35,918 nucleotides of DNA, from IMG/VR virus record IMGVR_UViG_3300048433_000073, positions 1 to 35,918 of that record; one strand, given 5' to 3'. The notes below the pieces were generated by a model. It saw nothing but the letters and a program-made list of their open reading frames with translations, made no database searches and was not told the DNA's origin. How positions within the stretch are numbered: position 1 is the stretch's first letter; each line of letters starts with the position of its first letter. Positions 1 to 9,230 of the stretch are shown here, one piece after another. The position numbers and the translations under genes were made by a program. The DNA is from a virus.

Positions 1-337
1 TCTCCCATTGTTGTTCTGTTTCATTCCATGTATATGCTTGTCCGTCATCTGGATAAGCAACAGGTGCTACCCACAGACAAGTATCTTCATCTAACATCCA
101 ACTGTTAAAAGGTTTGGGTGGGATAAAAGCATCTCTAGTTTGGTCATAGCTATAACCAATACCAGCAAAGTTTTTTCTTATAGAACTATTGTAAGAAGTT
201 TGTTTCCAAGTATCTCTAGTGCCATATAAGTTATTTAAAAAATCTACTCCAGTTTGCTCGTCTGTAGCAATATCATTTGATACGACTTCAACTCTTTCAA
301 TTATATTTCCAACTCCTAATTTTGCAAAATGTGCCAT
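1..337 (-). CDS. Fibre-associated 116-aa-type protein, copy A (3' end cut by window)
   Basis: The start codon ATG at 337 shares one base with the fibre stop (TAATG), so translation is coupled to the fibre gene. There are 112 residues before the window edge; by comparison with copy B at 35388-35738 only the last four residues and the stop are missing. The protein starts MAHFAKLG and is rich in aromatic and charged residues, with no obvious catalytic motif. Copies A and B differ at about 14 of 112 residues, several of them radical (V/E, Y/K, A/I). Proteins of this kind are, as I recall, common beside fibre genes of marine T4-like and T7-like phages; their function is not established. A structural or fibre-associated role is inferred from context alone. 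Confidence 0.8.
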   Translation of the reverse strand, partial: MAHFAKLGVGNIIERVEVVSNDIATDEQTGVDFLNNLYGTRDTWKQTSYNSSIRKNFAGIGYSYDQTRDAFIPPKPFNSWMLDEDTCLWVAPVAYPDDGQAYTWNETEQQWE

Positions 338-517
338 TACGCTGTGTAACTCCCTGAACCTGTGTATGTTAATATTGTATCTGAGCCACTTGTTGTGACT
401 GAGGGTGAACCAGTTGTTGTGCCTGTATAACTAGCAGTTGGCATACGAAGGATAACGATACCTGAGCCTCCATTACCAGCATTATTAAAAGCTGCAGAAC
501 CACCGCCACCACCACCA
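1..517. repeat. Terminal homologous segment, copy A
   Basis: This segment aligns without gaps to 35402-35918 (constant offset 35401). By hand count there are about 33 mismatches in the first 337 bases, which encode the 116-aa fibre-associated protein. Only 2 mismatches fall in the remaining 180 bases, which encode the fibre C-terminus. It is therefore not an exact assembler overlap. It could be a tandem fibre-cassette duplication, a heterozygous terminal redundancy, or a join of two strain variants. Confidence 0.9.
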
Positions 518-3438
518 GTATTAGTTGTTGCAGAAGTTCCTGTGCCACTAACGCTTCCAGCACCACCGCCTCCTGAACCACCACTACCAGCAGTACCATT
601 ATTATCTTGACCACTACCACCTCCACCACCAGCACGAGTAACTGAAGAACCTGTGATTGTTGAAGCAACACCATTACCACCACTACCAGCAACAGATGTA
701 CTAGCATTTCCGCCAACCGCAGAAGCACCACCGCCTCCGCCACCTTTTCTTGCTGGATAAGCTCCACCTTCTGCATTTCCTCCAGCAAAACCTTGATTAG
801 AAGTTCCAGCAGCACCAGTTATAGTTCCACCATTTGAATTTACACCAGCACCACCACCAGAGCCACCAGTCAAACCAGGTCTTAAATCAACAGGAGATTC
901 AGTATTAACTCCACCAGCACCACCGCCTATAGAAGTGATTGTACCAAAAACACTATTACTACCGCTAGTTCCTCTAGGATAAGCATTAGGAAATCCTGGA
1001 TTTTGTGAACCTGTACCACCACCACCTACAGTGATAGTGTATTGAGTTCCTACAGCTACACTAAGTGCAGACTCCGAAGAACCTCCACCACCTGATGCCT
1101 CAGAGTTGTATGATGCTCGATAACCACCAGCACCGCCACCACCGCCAGAATCTTGACCGCCACCACCACCGCCAGCGATAACTAAGAAATCTACATTATA
1201 GTTAGGATCTACAGGATTATCTTCAGATACTTCGTCTGATGTTGGAATCCAACCTTTAGTTGTTCCTGAGTAAACTACTCTTAATCCTTGACCACTTGTA
1301 TCGTATTCAACAGTAAATGTATCTGGATCGCCTTGATAGTTTTTACCATTACTATCTATTATAATTTTATTTGAACCCCAGTTTCTTGCGTAATCAACTA
1401 ATTCAATAGTATCACCGACACTTGGATTTGAAGGGAATGTTATAGTTACTGTGTTTGATGATGTATCAACCCAATAGCCTTCATTAGAAGAAGCTGTAAA
1501 GTTAGATGTTTTAATTGATGATTGCCAAGCAATTCCTGATTCTATTCCTGTAAGAGCAGAACCATCAATAGCTGGTAATGCACCAGTTAAGTTGCCAGAA
1601 GTTAAATTTGTTAAAGCAGAACCATTTAAAGCTGGTAAGGTTGCTGGAAATCTTGCATCAGGAATTGTACCTGAAGCTAAATCAGAAGCATCTAAATTTG
1701 TTAAGTTAGCACCAGATATAGCTGGTAAAGTTGCTGGGAATCTAGCGTCTGGAATAATTCCATCATTAAGATTGTTTGCATTAAGTTCTGAAACTGTAAA
1801 TGATTTAAAGGCATATACATTTAAAATATCATTAAGAGCAGCTGCACTACCTAGTACAATAGATGTACCTGAAGTAGCTGTGTAATCATCTGGATCTAAA
1901 GTAATACCATTAAGAGTAACTATTATGTTACTAACACTATAAGATAATGTTGCTGAGTTATCATCACTACCAGTAAAAGTTGTTTGACCAGCTGTTGCTG
2001 TGTACTCATATAAAATTAAAGAAGCAGTACCTGCACTTGATGCAGCAATCCAGTTACCACCATCAAACACACGCATCTCATTCGCACTTGAATTAAAATA
2101 TAAAGCACCAGTAACTAAAGCATTACCATCATTATCTACTGTAGGATTGGAAGTTTTACTTCCTAAGTATCTATCATCAAAAGTATCATAAGCAGCAGCG
2201 GCAGATGCAGCAGATGTAGCTGCAGCAGTCGCACTATTACTTGCATTAGTTGCAGATGTTGCAGATGCAGTTGCTGAGTTAGCAGAATTTGTTGCTTGTG
2301 TTGTAGCAGTAGTTGCAGAATTAGATGCATTGGTTTCGCTTGTAGAAGCATTAGACGCTGATGTAGCTGCATTAGTTTCACTTGTAGCAGCCGCTGTAGC
2401 ACTATTAGAAGCATTTGTTTCTGATGTACTAGCATTTGTTTCACTCGTTGATGCAGCACTAGCACTATTTGCAGAAGCAGTAGCACTTGATGCAGAGGCA
2501 GTAGCACTGTTACTAGCGTTAGTAGCTTGTGTAGAAGCTGTAGTTGCACTCGTTGCAGCGTTAGTTTCTGAAGTTTCAGCATTTGTTTCAGCTGTTTCGG
2601 CAGCTGTCTTAGCAGTTTCAGCAGCTGTTTGAGCTGTTTCTGCTGCTGTTTGAGCTGTCTGTGCGTCTGTTGCAGATGATGCAGAAGATGTTGCACTATT
2701 GGCAGAAGCTGTTGCAGAAGCGGCAGCGGCAGTTGCGGAGGAAGCGGCTGCATTTGCGGAGGTCGTAGCCGAAGCCGCATCTACTATCAGATCCCACTTA
2801 GCTGAGTCTGAATTGGTTGTCAATGGCTCTATACCAGAAGATGTATGAGCTGCATTACAGAAGAAAATATTATTGGTTGAGGTGTCTTTAACAAGATCTC
2901 TAACAGCATAAGATGTAGAAGCAGACCAATCACCTCTATATCTACCTAGTTCCTGGGTAACAGATATTTCACCAGATGAATCAAAAGCTAATACCTTATT
3001 AGCTCTTTCTGTAGCTCCTACTGTAAAATCAGTAGAAGTCATAGTATTTGTTCTTGAAATCTTTATGGAACGATCAACAGCTTCTTGTAGTTCTTGGCTA
3101 ACAAGCATCGCTTTATCGAGAGCTGCTTCGTGTGTTTCTGCGGGAAATGGATCATTCGCAACATAATCAGTGTCTTGTACCTGGGAAGTCTTTCTTCTAA
3201 TAACCAAGGTTTCTCCAGTAGCTGGAGCTGTTACCATAGTTACAGTGCCACCTGAGTTGCTTTGTACGCCAGTGACTGTGTAATCTGTTGTTATTGTCTG
3301 TAGTGTTTCTGTACCATTAGAAGCTCTGATGAAAACTTCAAGATCATCTTCCGCTATAATGTAATAACTAAAGGTGAATGCTGTGGTTGAACCATTACCA
3401 GCATAAGAATTTTTGATTGTTGTACTAGATATTGTCAT
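337..3438 (-). CDS. Tail fibre / receptor-binding protein with Gly-rich tip
   Basis: 1033 aa. The N-terminus (about 1-130) resembles the T7 gp17 type of virion-attachment domain found in marine podoviruses. Residues about 220-415 are almost pure Ala/Ser/Thr/Asn/Glu repeats (SETNAS-type), as in the long shafts of lambda Stf-like fibres. Residues about 423-475 carry a DDRYLG...ALYFN-type module and about 477-560 a beta-rich module. Residues about 563-617 hold tandem repeats of the form G-x-IPDARFPATLPA-x-x-G. Residues about 637-740 look like a beta domain, and about 752-990 form a glycine-rich domain with runs of G5-G6, reminiscent of polyglycine-helix adhesin tips such as T-even gp38. It is expected to attach to the tail and contact the host surface. 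It is the last large gene of the leftward structural unit before the 116-aa gene. The final 59 codons recur at 35738-35918. Confidence 0.88.
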   Translation of the reverse strand: MTISSTTIKNSYAGNGSTTAFTFSYYIIAEDDLEVFIRASNGTETLQTITTDYTVTGVQSNSGGTVTMVTAPATGETLVIRRKTSQVQDTDYVANDPFPAETHEAALDKAMLVSQELQEAVDRSIKISRTNTMTSTDFTVGATERANKVLAFDSSGEISVTQELGRYRGDWSASTSYAVRDLVKDTSTNNIFFCNAAHTSSGIEPLTTNSDSAKWDLIVDAASATTSANAAASSATAAAASATASANSATSSASSATDAQTAQTAAETAQTAAETAKTAAETAETNAETSETNAATSATTASTQATNASNSATASASSATASANSASAASTSETNASTSETNASNSATAAATSETNAATSASNASTSETNASNSATTATTQATNSANSATASATSATNASNSATAAATSAASAAAAYDTFDDRYLGSKTSNPTVDNDGNALVTGALYFNSSANEMRVFDGGNWIAASSAGTASLILYEYTATAGQTTFTGSDDNSATLSYSVSNIIVTLNGITLDPDDYTATSGTSIVLGSAAALNDILNVYAFKSFTVSELNANNLNDGIIPDARFPATLPAISGANLTNLDASDLASGTIPDARFPATLPALNGSALTNLTSGNLTGALPAIDGSALTGIESGIAWQSSIKTSNFTASSNEGYWVDTSSNTVTITFPSNPSVGDTIELVDYARNWGSNKIIIDSNGKNYQGDPDTFTVEYDTSGQGLRVVYSGTTKGWIPTSDEVSEDNPVDPNYNVDFLVIAGGGGGGQDSGGGGGAGGYRASYNSEASGGGGSSESALSVAVGTQYTITVGGGGTGSQNPGFPNAYPRGTSGSNSVFGTITSIGGGAGGVNTESPVDLRPGLTGGSGGGAGVNSNGGTITGAAGTSNQGFAGGNAEGGAYPARKGGGGGGASAVGGNASTSVAGSGGNGVASTITGSSVTRAGGGGGSGQDNNGTAGSGGSGGGGAGSVSGTGTSATTNTGGGGGGSAAFNNAGNGGSGIVILRMPTASYTGTTTGSPSVTTSGSDTILTYTGSGSYTA

Positions 3439-3457
3439 AATTTATGCTTACTTACTC

Positions 3458-3484
3458 CTTATAATATATCACATTAATTGTCCA
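3458..3484 (-). promoter_or_regulatory. Possible minus-strand promoter before the fibre gene
   Basis: Read on the minus strand, TGGACA and TATAAG are separated by 15 bases in the only non-coding gap (3439-3491) of the tail/ejection region. Both hexamers are one base off consensus but the spacing is short. An AAGGAG overlaps the -10 and lies too far (about 16 bases) from the fibre ATG to be a good ribosome binding site. Confidence 0.25.
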
Positions 3485-3491
3485 TACTTAA

Positions 3492-6011
3492 TTAAAATGG
3501 ACTTTCGCTTGGTAGTTTATCTCCAGGACTCCACCAAAATTCTGTATTTTCATCTATTGCTCTTTTATGCAATCTTTTTCTTTTTTTGTAGTAATCTCTA
3601 TCAATCATTTCTTGTATAACATCAAAAAATCTCCTTTCTAAAGCTAATCTACCATACCAAGTAGACGCACCAGGAGTGTTTTTTTTAACAAAATTCATTA
3701 ATTGTCCAGTCACATTAGGATCTTCATCAGCTATATATCTTAAAACATTACCCGCTGTTAGATTAGCAACATCACCTAAAACTCCTAATGATGCACCAGG
3801 TTGGAATGCTGCACCATATTTTAATTGTGTTAGAATATCACCTATAAAACCTAATCCTCCTCCATGTAGCATTTTATCAACACCATAAGCCATGGCTTCT
3901 TTTTCATCCATATCTTCAAAATTCGTAGGTTTTTTACCTTTTGTTATTTGTTTTAATTCGTATGCTAAAGCACCCATTAAAGTAGTTGATATTAATAAAT
4001 CAGCTCCAGCTTTAATTTTATCTCCAGTGTTTGCCATATTTACAATTCTCATTATATGAGTGAAATGAAAAGTTAAAGGAAACTGTTTAAATTGTAACAT
4101 TGATCTTAATATTTCACCACTAAGCGTACCGGGTCTAGTTTTACCTAAAAATAATTGACCTCTAACTTTTGCTACAGGAACAGCGAAATCTACAAAGTTA
4201 TTGATAGCTGCTTGAAATTTTGAGTATATCTCCATCGCTTGTTCTTCTGGAATATTACTATCTAAAATATCTATTGGTCTTAAATATTCTGCTCCAGGTA
4301 CATCAATATCATCTGGATTATATTTTTTAATAGATCTTAAAGAATCCCAATCATTTCTAGTAATATTAAAGGATGATAAAAATTCATGAAATTTAGAATT
4401 TTTTGTAGCTAGTTCATCCCAAGATTGGTCACTAACTCTTGATAGAAATCCCATCATCTCTGTACCAGCACCCCATCTACCAGCTTGTGTTAGCCAAGAT
4501 AAACCAGAAGTTTTTAAAACAATATCAGCAGCTCTTTTAGTCCATTGAGGTGATCCAGTTTCTCCAGCACTAACTCTAGCGGCAGACGACATTATTGTTG
4601 TCATATATTCTGCTGTTAATCCAGAAGTCATCGCTGTTTTAATTAAAGAACTATCTTTGCTTAGACCAGAAGCAAACATTTTTAAATTTTTACTCATAGT
4701 TTTTGTTGCAGACATACCGATATATTGAGAAGATATTCTAGATAAATTAAAATCACCAAATGCTAAAAATGTTGCAGAACCTAAATAAGCAGCTGTTGTT
4801 AAATCTCTTAGTCCAGCCATTGTTTGAGTAAATTTAGGATTTCTAGTTTTATTATGTTGTCCATTAATAATGTGCATTCCAATGTCTATATCATCAGCAG
4901 CTTTATCTATTTGATTTCTTAATTTCTTTAATTCATTACCTTTTATTTTTAAATTTTTAGTAACATAATCTTTTGCAGTTTCTTCCATCCATCTCATCAT
5001 TCTTTCTGGATCTGGTGATAATCTTCTCATAGTAGCAATATCTCTAGCCATTCCTTTTAAATGAGAAAGCATAATGTCATATACGTTAGTATTTCCGCCA
5101 TATTTATTCATGTATTTTTCCCATGCATCGTAATTTCTAAATTTTAAAAAACGATGATCTATTCTTCTATTAGATAATTTATTAGATTTTTTTATTGGTT
5201 GTTTTTTACTTCTTCCAAAAGTAGCGATATTATTATGTACTTCCCCTAAAGCTATTTGTAGTTCTTCTTGTGTAAATGTCTTTCCTGTTTTAAAATTAAA
5301 CATACCTTCCACATCTAAAATATCTTCATCAATTAAAAATCTAATCCATTCCTCTGAAGGAACATCTCTTATTAAAAGTTCATTATGACTTTGCGGTAAA
5401 TACCAAGAATCTAATTTTGGTATTTTTCCACCAGCGTCATTAAACATCCTTCTTGCTAATTCAGCTGTTTGTTTCCAAGCAGTAGCTAATTCTTGTGCAT
5501 TTTTATTTCCTGTACTGCCTTCTTGAAATATTTCTCTACCCATTGTTTGTAAGGTTGCTTTATTTCTATTAACACCAATAATATTATGAGAAAATTCTTT
5601 TAATATTTTATTCATATGTGCATCTAGTAAACCTTCTATAATTCTAATTTCTTCTTCTACAGATCTTATTCTTTTAAATCCCTGTTTAATCGTAACATCC
5701 ATAACAAAAGATCTCATAACAGTTGCTGGATCTGGGATGCCATTATTCATTTCAGTGTATCTTTTTAAGGAATACTCAAATTCTTGTTGTATTTTAATAC
5801 TAGCTTTTTTTTCTTTTATTTTTTGAGCAGCGTCTAATTTCATTTGATTAAACAAATCAATACCCGCTTTTCTATCAGCTTCTTCTTTAGACAAACCTTT
5901 ATTTTCATAATTTTTACTTAGGTCTGCAAAATCATCGGTTAATGATTGTTGTTTATCTTTGCTTAATAAATTTTTATTACCAGCTTCATTAATACAATCT
6001 GCAAAACTCAT
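3492..6011 (-). CDS. Large internal virion (ejection) protein, gp16-like position
   Basis: 839 aa, overlapping the upstream 899-aa gene by ATGA. The N-terminal third is highly charged and helical. Hydrophobic stretches occur near residues 400-420 (AAYLGSATFLAFGDF) and 665-690 (DLLISTTLMGALAYEL), with a Gly-rich segment around 735-750. I see no catalytic motif. Placement after the tail tubular and gp13/14/15-like genes and before the fibre matches large internal virion proteins of podoviruses, which are ejected to extend the channel through the cell envelope. The T7 gp16 function seems to be spread here over this protein, the 899-aa protein and the separate muramidase. The role is inferred from position, size and membrane-seeking segments. 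Confidence 0.7.
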   Translation of the reverse strand: MSFADCINEAGNKNLLSKDKQQSLTDDFADLSKNYENKGLSKEEADRKAGIDLFNQMKLDAAQKIKEKKASIKIQQEFEYSLKRYTEMNNGIPDPATVMRSFVMDVTIKQGFKRIRSVEEEIRIIEGLLDAHMNKILKEFSHNIIGVNRNKATLQTMGREIFQEGSTGNKNAQELATAWKQTAELARRMFNDAGGKIPKLDSWYLPQSHNELLIRDVPSEEWIRFLIDEDILDVEGMFNFKTGKTFTQEELQIALGEVHNNIATFGRSKKQPIKKSNKLSNRRIDHRFLKFRNYDAWEKYMNKYGGNTNVYDIMLSHLKGMARDIATMRRLSPDPERMMRWMEETAKDYVTKNLKIKGNELKKLRNQIDKAADDIDIGMHIINGQHNKTRNPKFTQTMAGLRDLTTAAYLGSATFLAFGDFNLSRISSQYIGMSATKTMSKNLKMFASGLSKDSSLIKTAMTSGLTAEYMTTIMSSAARVSAGETGSPQWTKRAADIVLKTSGLSWLTQAGRWGAGTEMMGFLSRVSDQSWDELATKNSKFHEFLSSFNITRNDWDSLRSIKKYNPDDIDVPGAEYLRPIDILDSNIPEEQAMEIYSKFQAAINNFVDFAVPVAKVRGQLFLGKTRPGTLSGEILRSMLQFKQFPLTFHFTHIMRIVNMANTGDKIKAGADLLISTTLMGALAYELKQITKGKKPTNFEDMDEKEAMAYGVDKMLHGGGLGFIGDILTQLKYGAAFQPGASLGVLGDVANLTAGNVLRYIADEDPNVTGQLMNFVKKNTPGASTWYGRLALERRFFDVIQEMIDRDYYKKRKRLHKRAIDENTEFWWSPGDKLPSESPF

Positions 6012-8707
6012 TTTAAACCTTTACAATTTTTTAAGAAATCTATCGCTTCTTGATCTTGTTGTATTTCTTTTCTGACATCTGACATTTTTTCCATCACTAT
6101 TGTTCCATCTTCATTTGTTTTTGACAAGACCTCATAATTATCATCTATGCTTCCGAATATCTTAGGATTATCAATGCCTTCTTGAACAGAAGATAATTGT
6201 TTTGTGTATTGTAAATCTCCATCATAAGGATCTACAGAATCTTCTAAGTTTGTTTGTTCTTCGGTTGGTTTAGGTTTTTTAATTTGGTTTTGGTTATATC
6301 CCTCAAGAAACGGATTGCGTTCAGTTCCGACTCTGCTATCCCTAATGATATTTCCCTCTCTAATTGCTTCGGTGATAGCGTCTTTAAAAGTTCTGACTGC
6401 TTTTTGTTGATTGCCAGATTTGTATAGTTTGGCTGCTTTGGTGAGTTCTTCACTAATTTCTCCTTTCACATTAGCTGTTTTTATTATTGCTTCATAAAGT
6501 ATAGCACTTTCTTGTGCAATTTTTTTATTAGTTTCTGTATCTAATTTATTCTTACCTTTTGATATAATATCACCTTCTTGGTTTACTAAGAATTTGGCTA
6601 TCTTTTTATCTTTAGATATTTCTTTTAGAGCTTTATCTAAAACTAAAGATCTTTCTTTAATTAATAATTCTTTGATAGTTTGAGTGCCAAACAAATCTTC
6701 TATCTTACCTTCAACAACACCCTGGTTAATTAAATCTCTAACAGCTATCTCCATTTGTCTTAGATTATCAAATTTACCTTTTGCTAGATAATCCATAACC
6801 TGAGCTTGTAATTCTGGATCTTCTACAATCCTACCAACAAGAGCTGCAATATCTTCACCAACATTATTGTTTAAAAAATATCCAAAAGCATCTGCATTCA
6901 ATTTTGATAAATCAACAGCATTCATCCATCTTTTAGACCTAGGTGAAATTGATCCAGTAAAATCAAAAATAAATTCATTTGCTTGTCTTAAAATTTTAGC
7001 CACATCTGTAGAGTTAGCTGTTCCTGTTCTGACATTTTTAATCATAGCTTTAACCATAATTTGTTGAGGAGTATATCCATCAGCTTCTCTATAAATATTA
7101 GACAACATATAAGGTTGTTGTTTTCCTTCTGATTTAATTTTTTTAGCTAAAGCTAATCTTTGATGACCATCTGCTATAACATAAGTGCCATCTAATTTTT
7201 GATAAACTAAAACAACTTCGGCTGAGTCTTGATCCCAAACATCAATACCTTTTAATTTGGTAGATACTCCTGTCTTTGGATCATAATCAACTTGTTTAAA
7301 TTGAAATGTTTCTGCGTCTACTGTTATTTCATCAGGATCTATTCTTTGCTCTCTCAATACTTTTTCACTATCAAAATTTTTTGAATAATCAATTTTGTTT
7401 ATAGTTTCATCTGGTATTAAAGGTTCATTACCATTAAAGATATCTTCTCCAGCTTGTATAATTCTATCATTGTGTTCTTTTTGAGATGGTAAATTTTCCT
7501 TCATAGGATTAGATTTATCTACAATTTCATCTCCTAATAATATTTTTTCAACAGTTTTAGTTATTGGTTTCTTAGTAGCGTTAGGTATTAATTGTAGAGC
7601 TTCTCTTTTTTCTAAATTTGTTAATTCATTAAAAGACGAATCTACATAATTTTGTATACGAGCAAATATTTGAATATTTTCTTGAGTCGGTAAATTAGGA
7701 TCATATTGATTTATCATTCTATCTATTTCTTTAGAAATATTTTTTATTTGTGCGTTTTTACTTTTTCCCAAAGTTTTAACATATCCAACTTGTAATCCTT
7801 TAAATAAACCAGCTATTCCCGCTGCTCCTAAAGCTCCACCAACACCAGCAATAGCTATTGTATTCCTAGCTTGTTCCCATCCATAATTACCATCTAAGTG
7901 CTTGTTATAATCAACAGCATTAAATTGTATGCCAGTTTCCGTAGTAGCTGCAATTACACCTTCCCATAAAGCCATTTTAACTATACCTCCAATAGCTAAA
8001 GTATTACCACCAGTCATAAAAGATAATGGTAATGTAGACCATAATGCTGGATCTTGAGTTACTCCATATAAAGTAGCAAAAGTTCCATGAGGAATAATGT
8101 TATCACCATCATTAAATCTTTGACCTATCTCTGCTTCTTTTTCTAAATATTGTAGTTCTTGTTTTCTTTGATTTTTATAATAATTATAATCAAAAAAACC
8201 TCCAACTGGATTTCCTTTTTCACTAGGATTAGCTTCAAACCAATCTTCTATAATTTTTTGGTTTCTTAAAACTCTTTCTTCTAAATGATTCATTCCATAG
8301 ACTCTGCGGTTGTCATCTACCAAATCTCCAGTAATAATATTTCCACTAAATCCTTTTGCTTCTGGACGTTTATTAGGAGTCTTGTTTACAGCAAGATTAT
8401 TTTTTTCCATTTGTAATAATCTTTTTTGTACTAATGGATTTAAATATTTATCATCTGTTTCTGGAATATAATCGTGAACAACACTAGGCAGACTAATTCC
8501 ACTAACATCATAAAAAGCCTGTCTAACTTTATCATCATCTTCCGCTGTGTTTTGTATTCTAGAAATAGAATTATAGTAATCAGTTTGAAGCTGTAGTGCT
8601 GTTTGATTTATTTGTTCATCTTCTCTAATACGCAAAGCTGTTTTTGTATTAGTAGGATCATTTCTATTAGATTCCCTTTTGTCTGTGAAAATACTAAATT
8701 GTGCCAT
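6008..8707 (-). CDS. Large internal virion protein with ParB/Srx-like domain
   Basis: 899 aa. Residues about 210-310 contain Gly/Ala-rich hydrophobic segments (e.g. IAIAGVGGALGAAGIAGLF), consistent with membrane insertion during ejection. Residues about 445-600 look like a ParB/sulfiredoxin-fold domain: a beta-strand pair ending in VIADGHQRLALAKK (near 515), followed by a helical part. The DGHQR signature is the nucleotide/phosphate-binding motif of ParB-like proteins, known from phage ddrB-ParB-type domains. The C-terminal 300 residues are charged and helical. It starts 14 bases inside the muramidase gene and ends by ATGA overlap with the 839-aa gene. It is probably packaged and injected; the ParB-like part may act on incoming DNA, which is inference. 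Confidence 0.72.
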   Translation of the reverse strand: MAQFSIFTDKRESNRNDPTNTKTALRIREDEQINQTALQLQTDYYNSISRIQNTAEDDDKVRQAFYDVSGISLPSVVHDYIPETDDKYLNPLVQKRLLQMEKNNLAVNKTPNKRPEAKGFSGNIITGDLVDDNRRVYGMNHLEERVLRNQKIIEDWFEANPSEKGNPVGGFFDYNYYKNQRKQELQYLEKEAEIGQRFNDGDNIIPHGTFATLYGVTQDPALWSTLPLSFMTGGNTLAIGGIVKMALWEGVIAATTETGIQFNAVDYNKHLDGNYGWEQARNTIAIAGVGGALGAAGIAGLFKGLQVGYVKTLGKSKNAQIKNISKEIDRMINQYDPNLPTQENIQIFARIQNYVDSSFNELTNLEKREALQLIPNATKKPITKTVEKILLGDEIVDKSNPMKENLPSQKEHNDRIIQAGEDIFNGNEPLIPDETINKIDYSKNFDSEKVLREQRIDPDEITVDAETFQFKQVDYDPKTGVSTKLKGIDVWDQDSAEVVLVYQKLDGTYVIADGHQRLALAKKIKSEGKQQPYMLSNIYREADGYTPQQIMVKAMIKNVRTGTANSTDVAKILRQANEFIFDFTGSISPRSKRWMNAVDLSKLNADAFGYFLNNNVGEDIAALVGRIVEDPELQAQVMDYLAKGKFDNLRQMEIAVRDLINQGVVEGKIEDLFGTQTIKELLIKERSLVLDKALKEISKDKKIAKFLVNQEGDIISKGKNKLDTETNKKIAQESAILYEAIIKTANVKGEISEELTKAAKLYKSGNQQKAVRTFKDAITEAIREGNIIRDSRVGTERNPFLEGYNQNQIKKPKPTEEQTNLEDSVDPYDGDLQYTKQLSSVQEGIDNPKIFGSIDDNYEVLSKTNEDGTIVMEKMSDVRKEIQQDQEAIDFLKNCKGLK

Positions 8708-9230
8708 AATTTTTTAAATACTCTGCCTCTTTGTTTCTTCTGGTAGGATATGCGTCACCAAACTCTTGTAGTTCTTTATAAAGTGCATCCCAATCACCAT
8801 CAGTTGCATATTTAATAAATGACGGAGTTCTTTTATAACTACCATATTGAAAACCAACAGATATTAAAACTGTGGCTTGACCTTGATCTAAATCTTCAAA
8901 AGGCACAACTGGATCATAGGCTTCATATTGTCTTTGTAAATCTTTGGCATAAAACTGCCTAGAGCATTCATCAATATGATCTACATCATCTTGTTCTAAG
9001 ACTAACGACTCTGCAAAGGCTTGAGCTTGTTCGCCATGTAAACCAAAGTAAGGTTTTAATTTATTAATTACTCTTTGGTCTATGCCAATAGCCTGGCAAA
9101 AAACTTCATTCTTTTCTTTTAGATCAAAACCACTAGCTATAGTAACACCAGAATTATTAGTAGGCTGATATCCTTGACGAATACCTTCACCTTCTAATTC
9201 ATGTATAAAATCCCAATCAATATTACTCAT
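8694..9230 (-). CDS. Pesticin/T4-lysozyme-like muramidase
   Basis: 178 aa. The N-terminus carries HELEG (Glu11) followed by NSGVTIASGFDL with Thr30 and Asp36. This gives the Glu-Thr-Asp catalytic order of the pesticin C-terminal muramidase family, which is related to T4 lysozyme; the Thr-Asp spacing of 6 matches pesticin. No signal peptide or membrane segment is seen. It lies between the gp15-like and the ParB-containing ejection proteins, so a virion-associated peptidoglycan hydrolase used at entry is likely. Because no other lytic enzyme was found in the window, it may also serve as endolysin. It would cleave the MurNAc-GlcNAc backbone. Confidence 0.82.
   Translation of the reverse strand: MSNIDWDFIHELEGEGIRQGYQPTNNSGVTIASGFDLKEKNEVFCQAIGIDQRVINKLKPYFGLHGEQAQAFAESLVLEQDDVDHIDECSRQFYAKDLQRQYEAYDPVVPFEDLDQGQATVLISVGFQYGSYKRTPSFIKYATDGDWDALYKELQEFGDAYPTRRNKEAEYLKNYGTI

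Noticed and set aside
1-517. Diversity-generating retroelement explanation for the diverged end copies
   Set aside because: Differences are not limited to adenines and no reverse transcriptase or Avd-like gene is present.
2163-2780. Long ORFs on both strands opposite or out of frame with the fibre shaft (also 1592-1885, 2330-2632, 369-815)
   Set aside because: Low-complexity Leu/Gln/Val/Ala-rich translations caused by the repetitive Ala/Ser/Thr and Gly codons of the fibre; no ribosome binding sites or gene-like composition.
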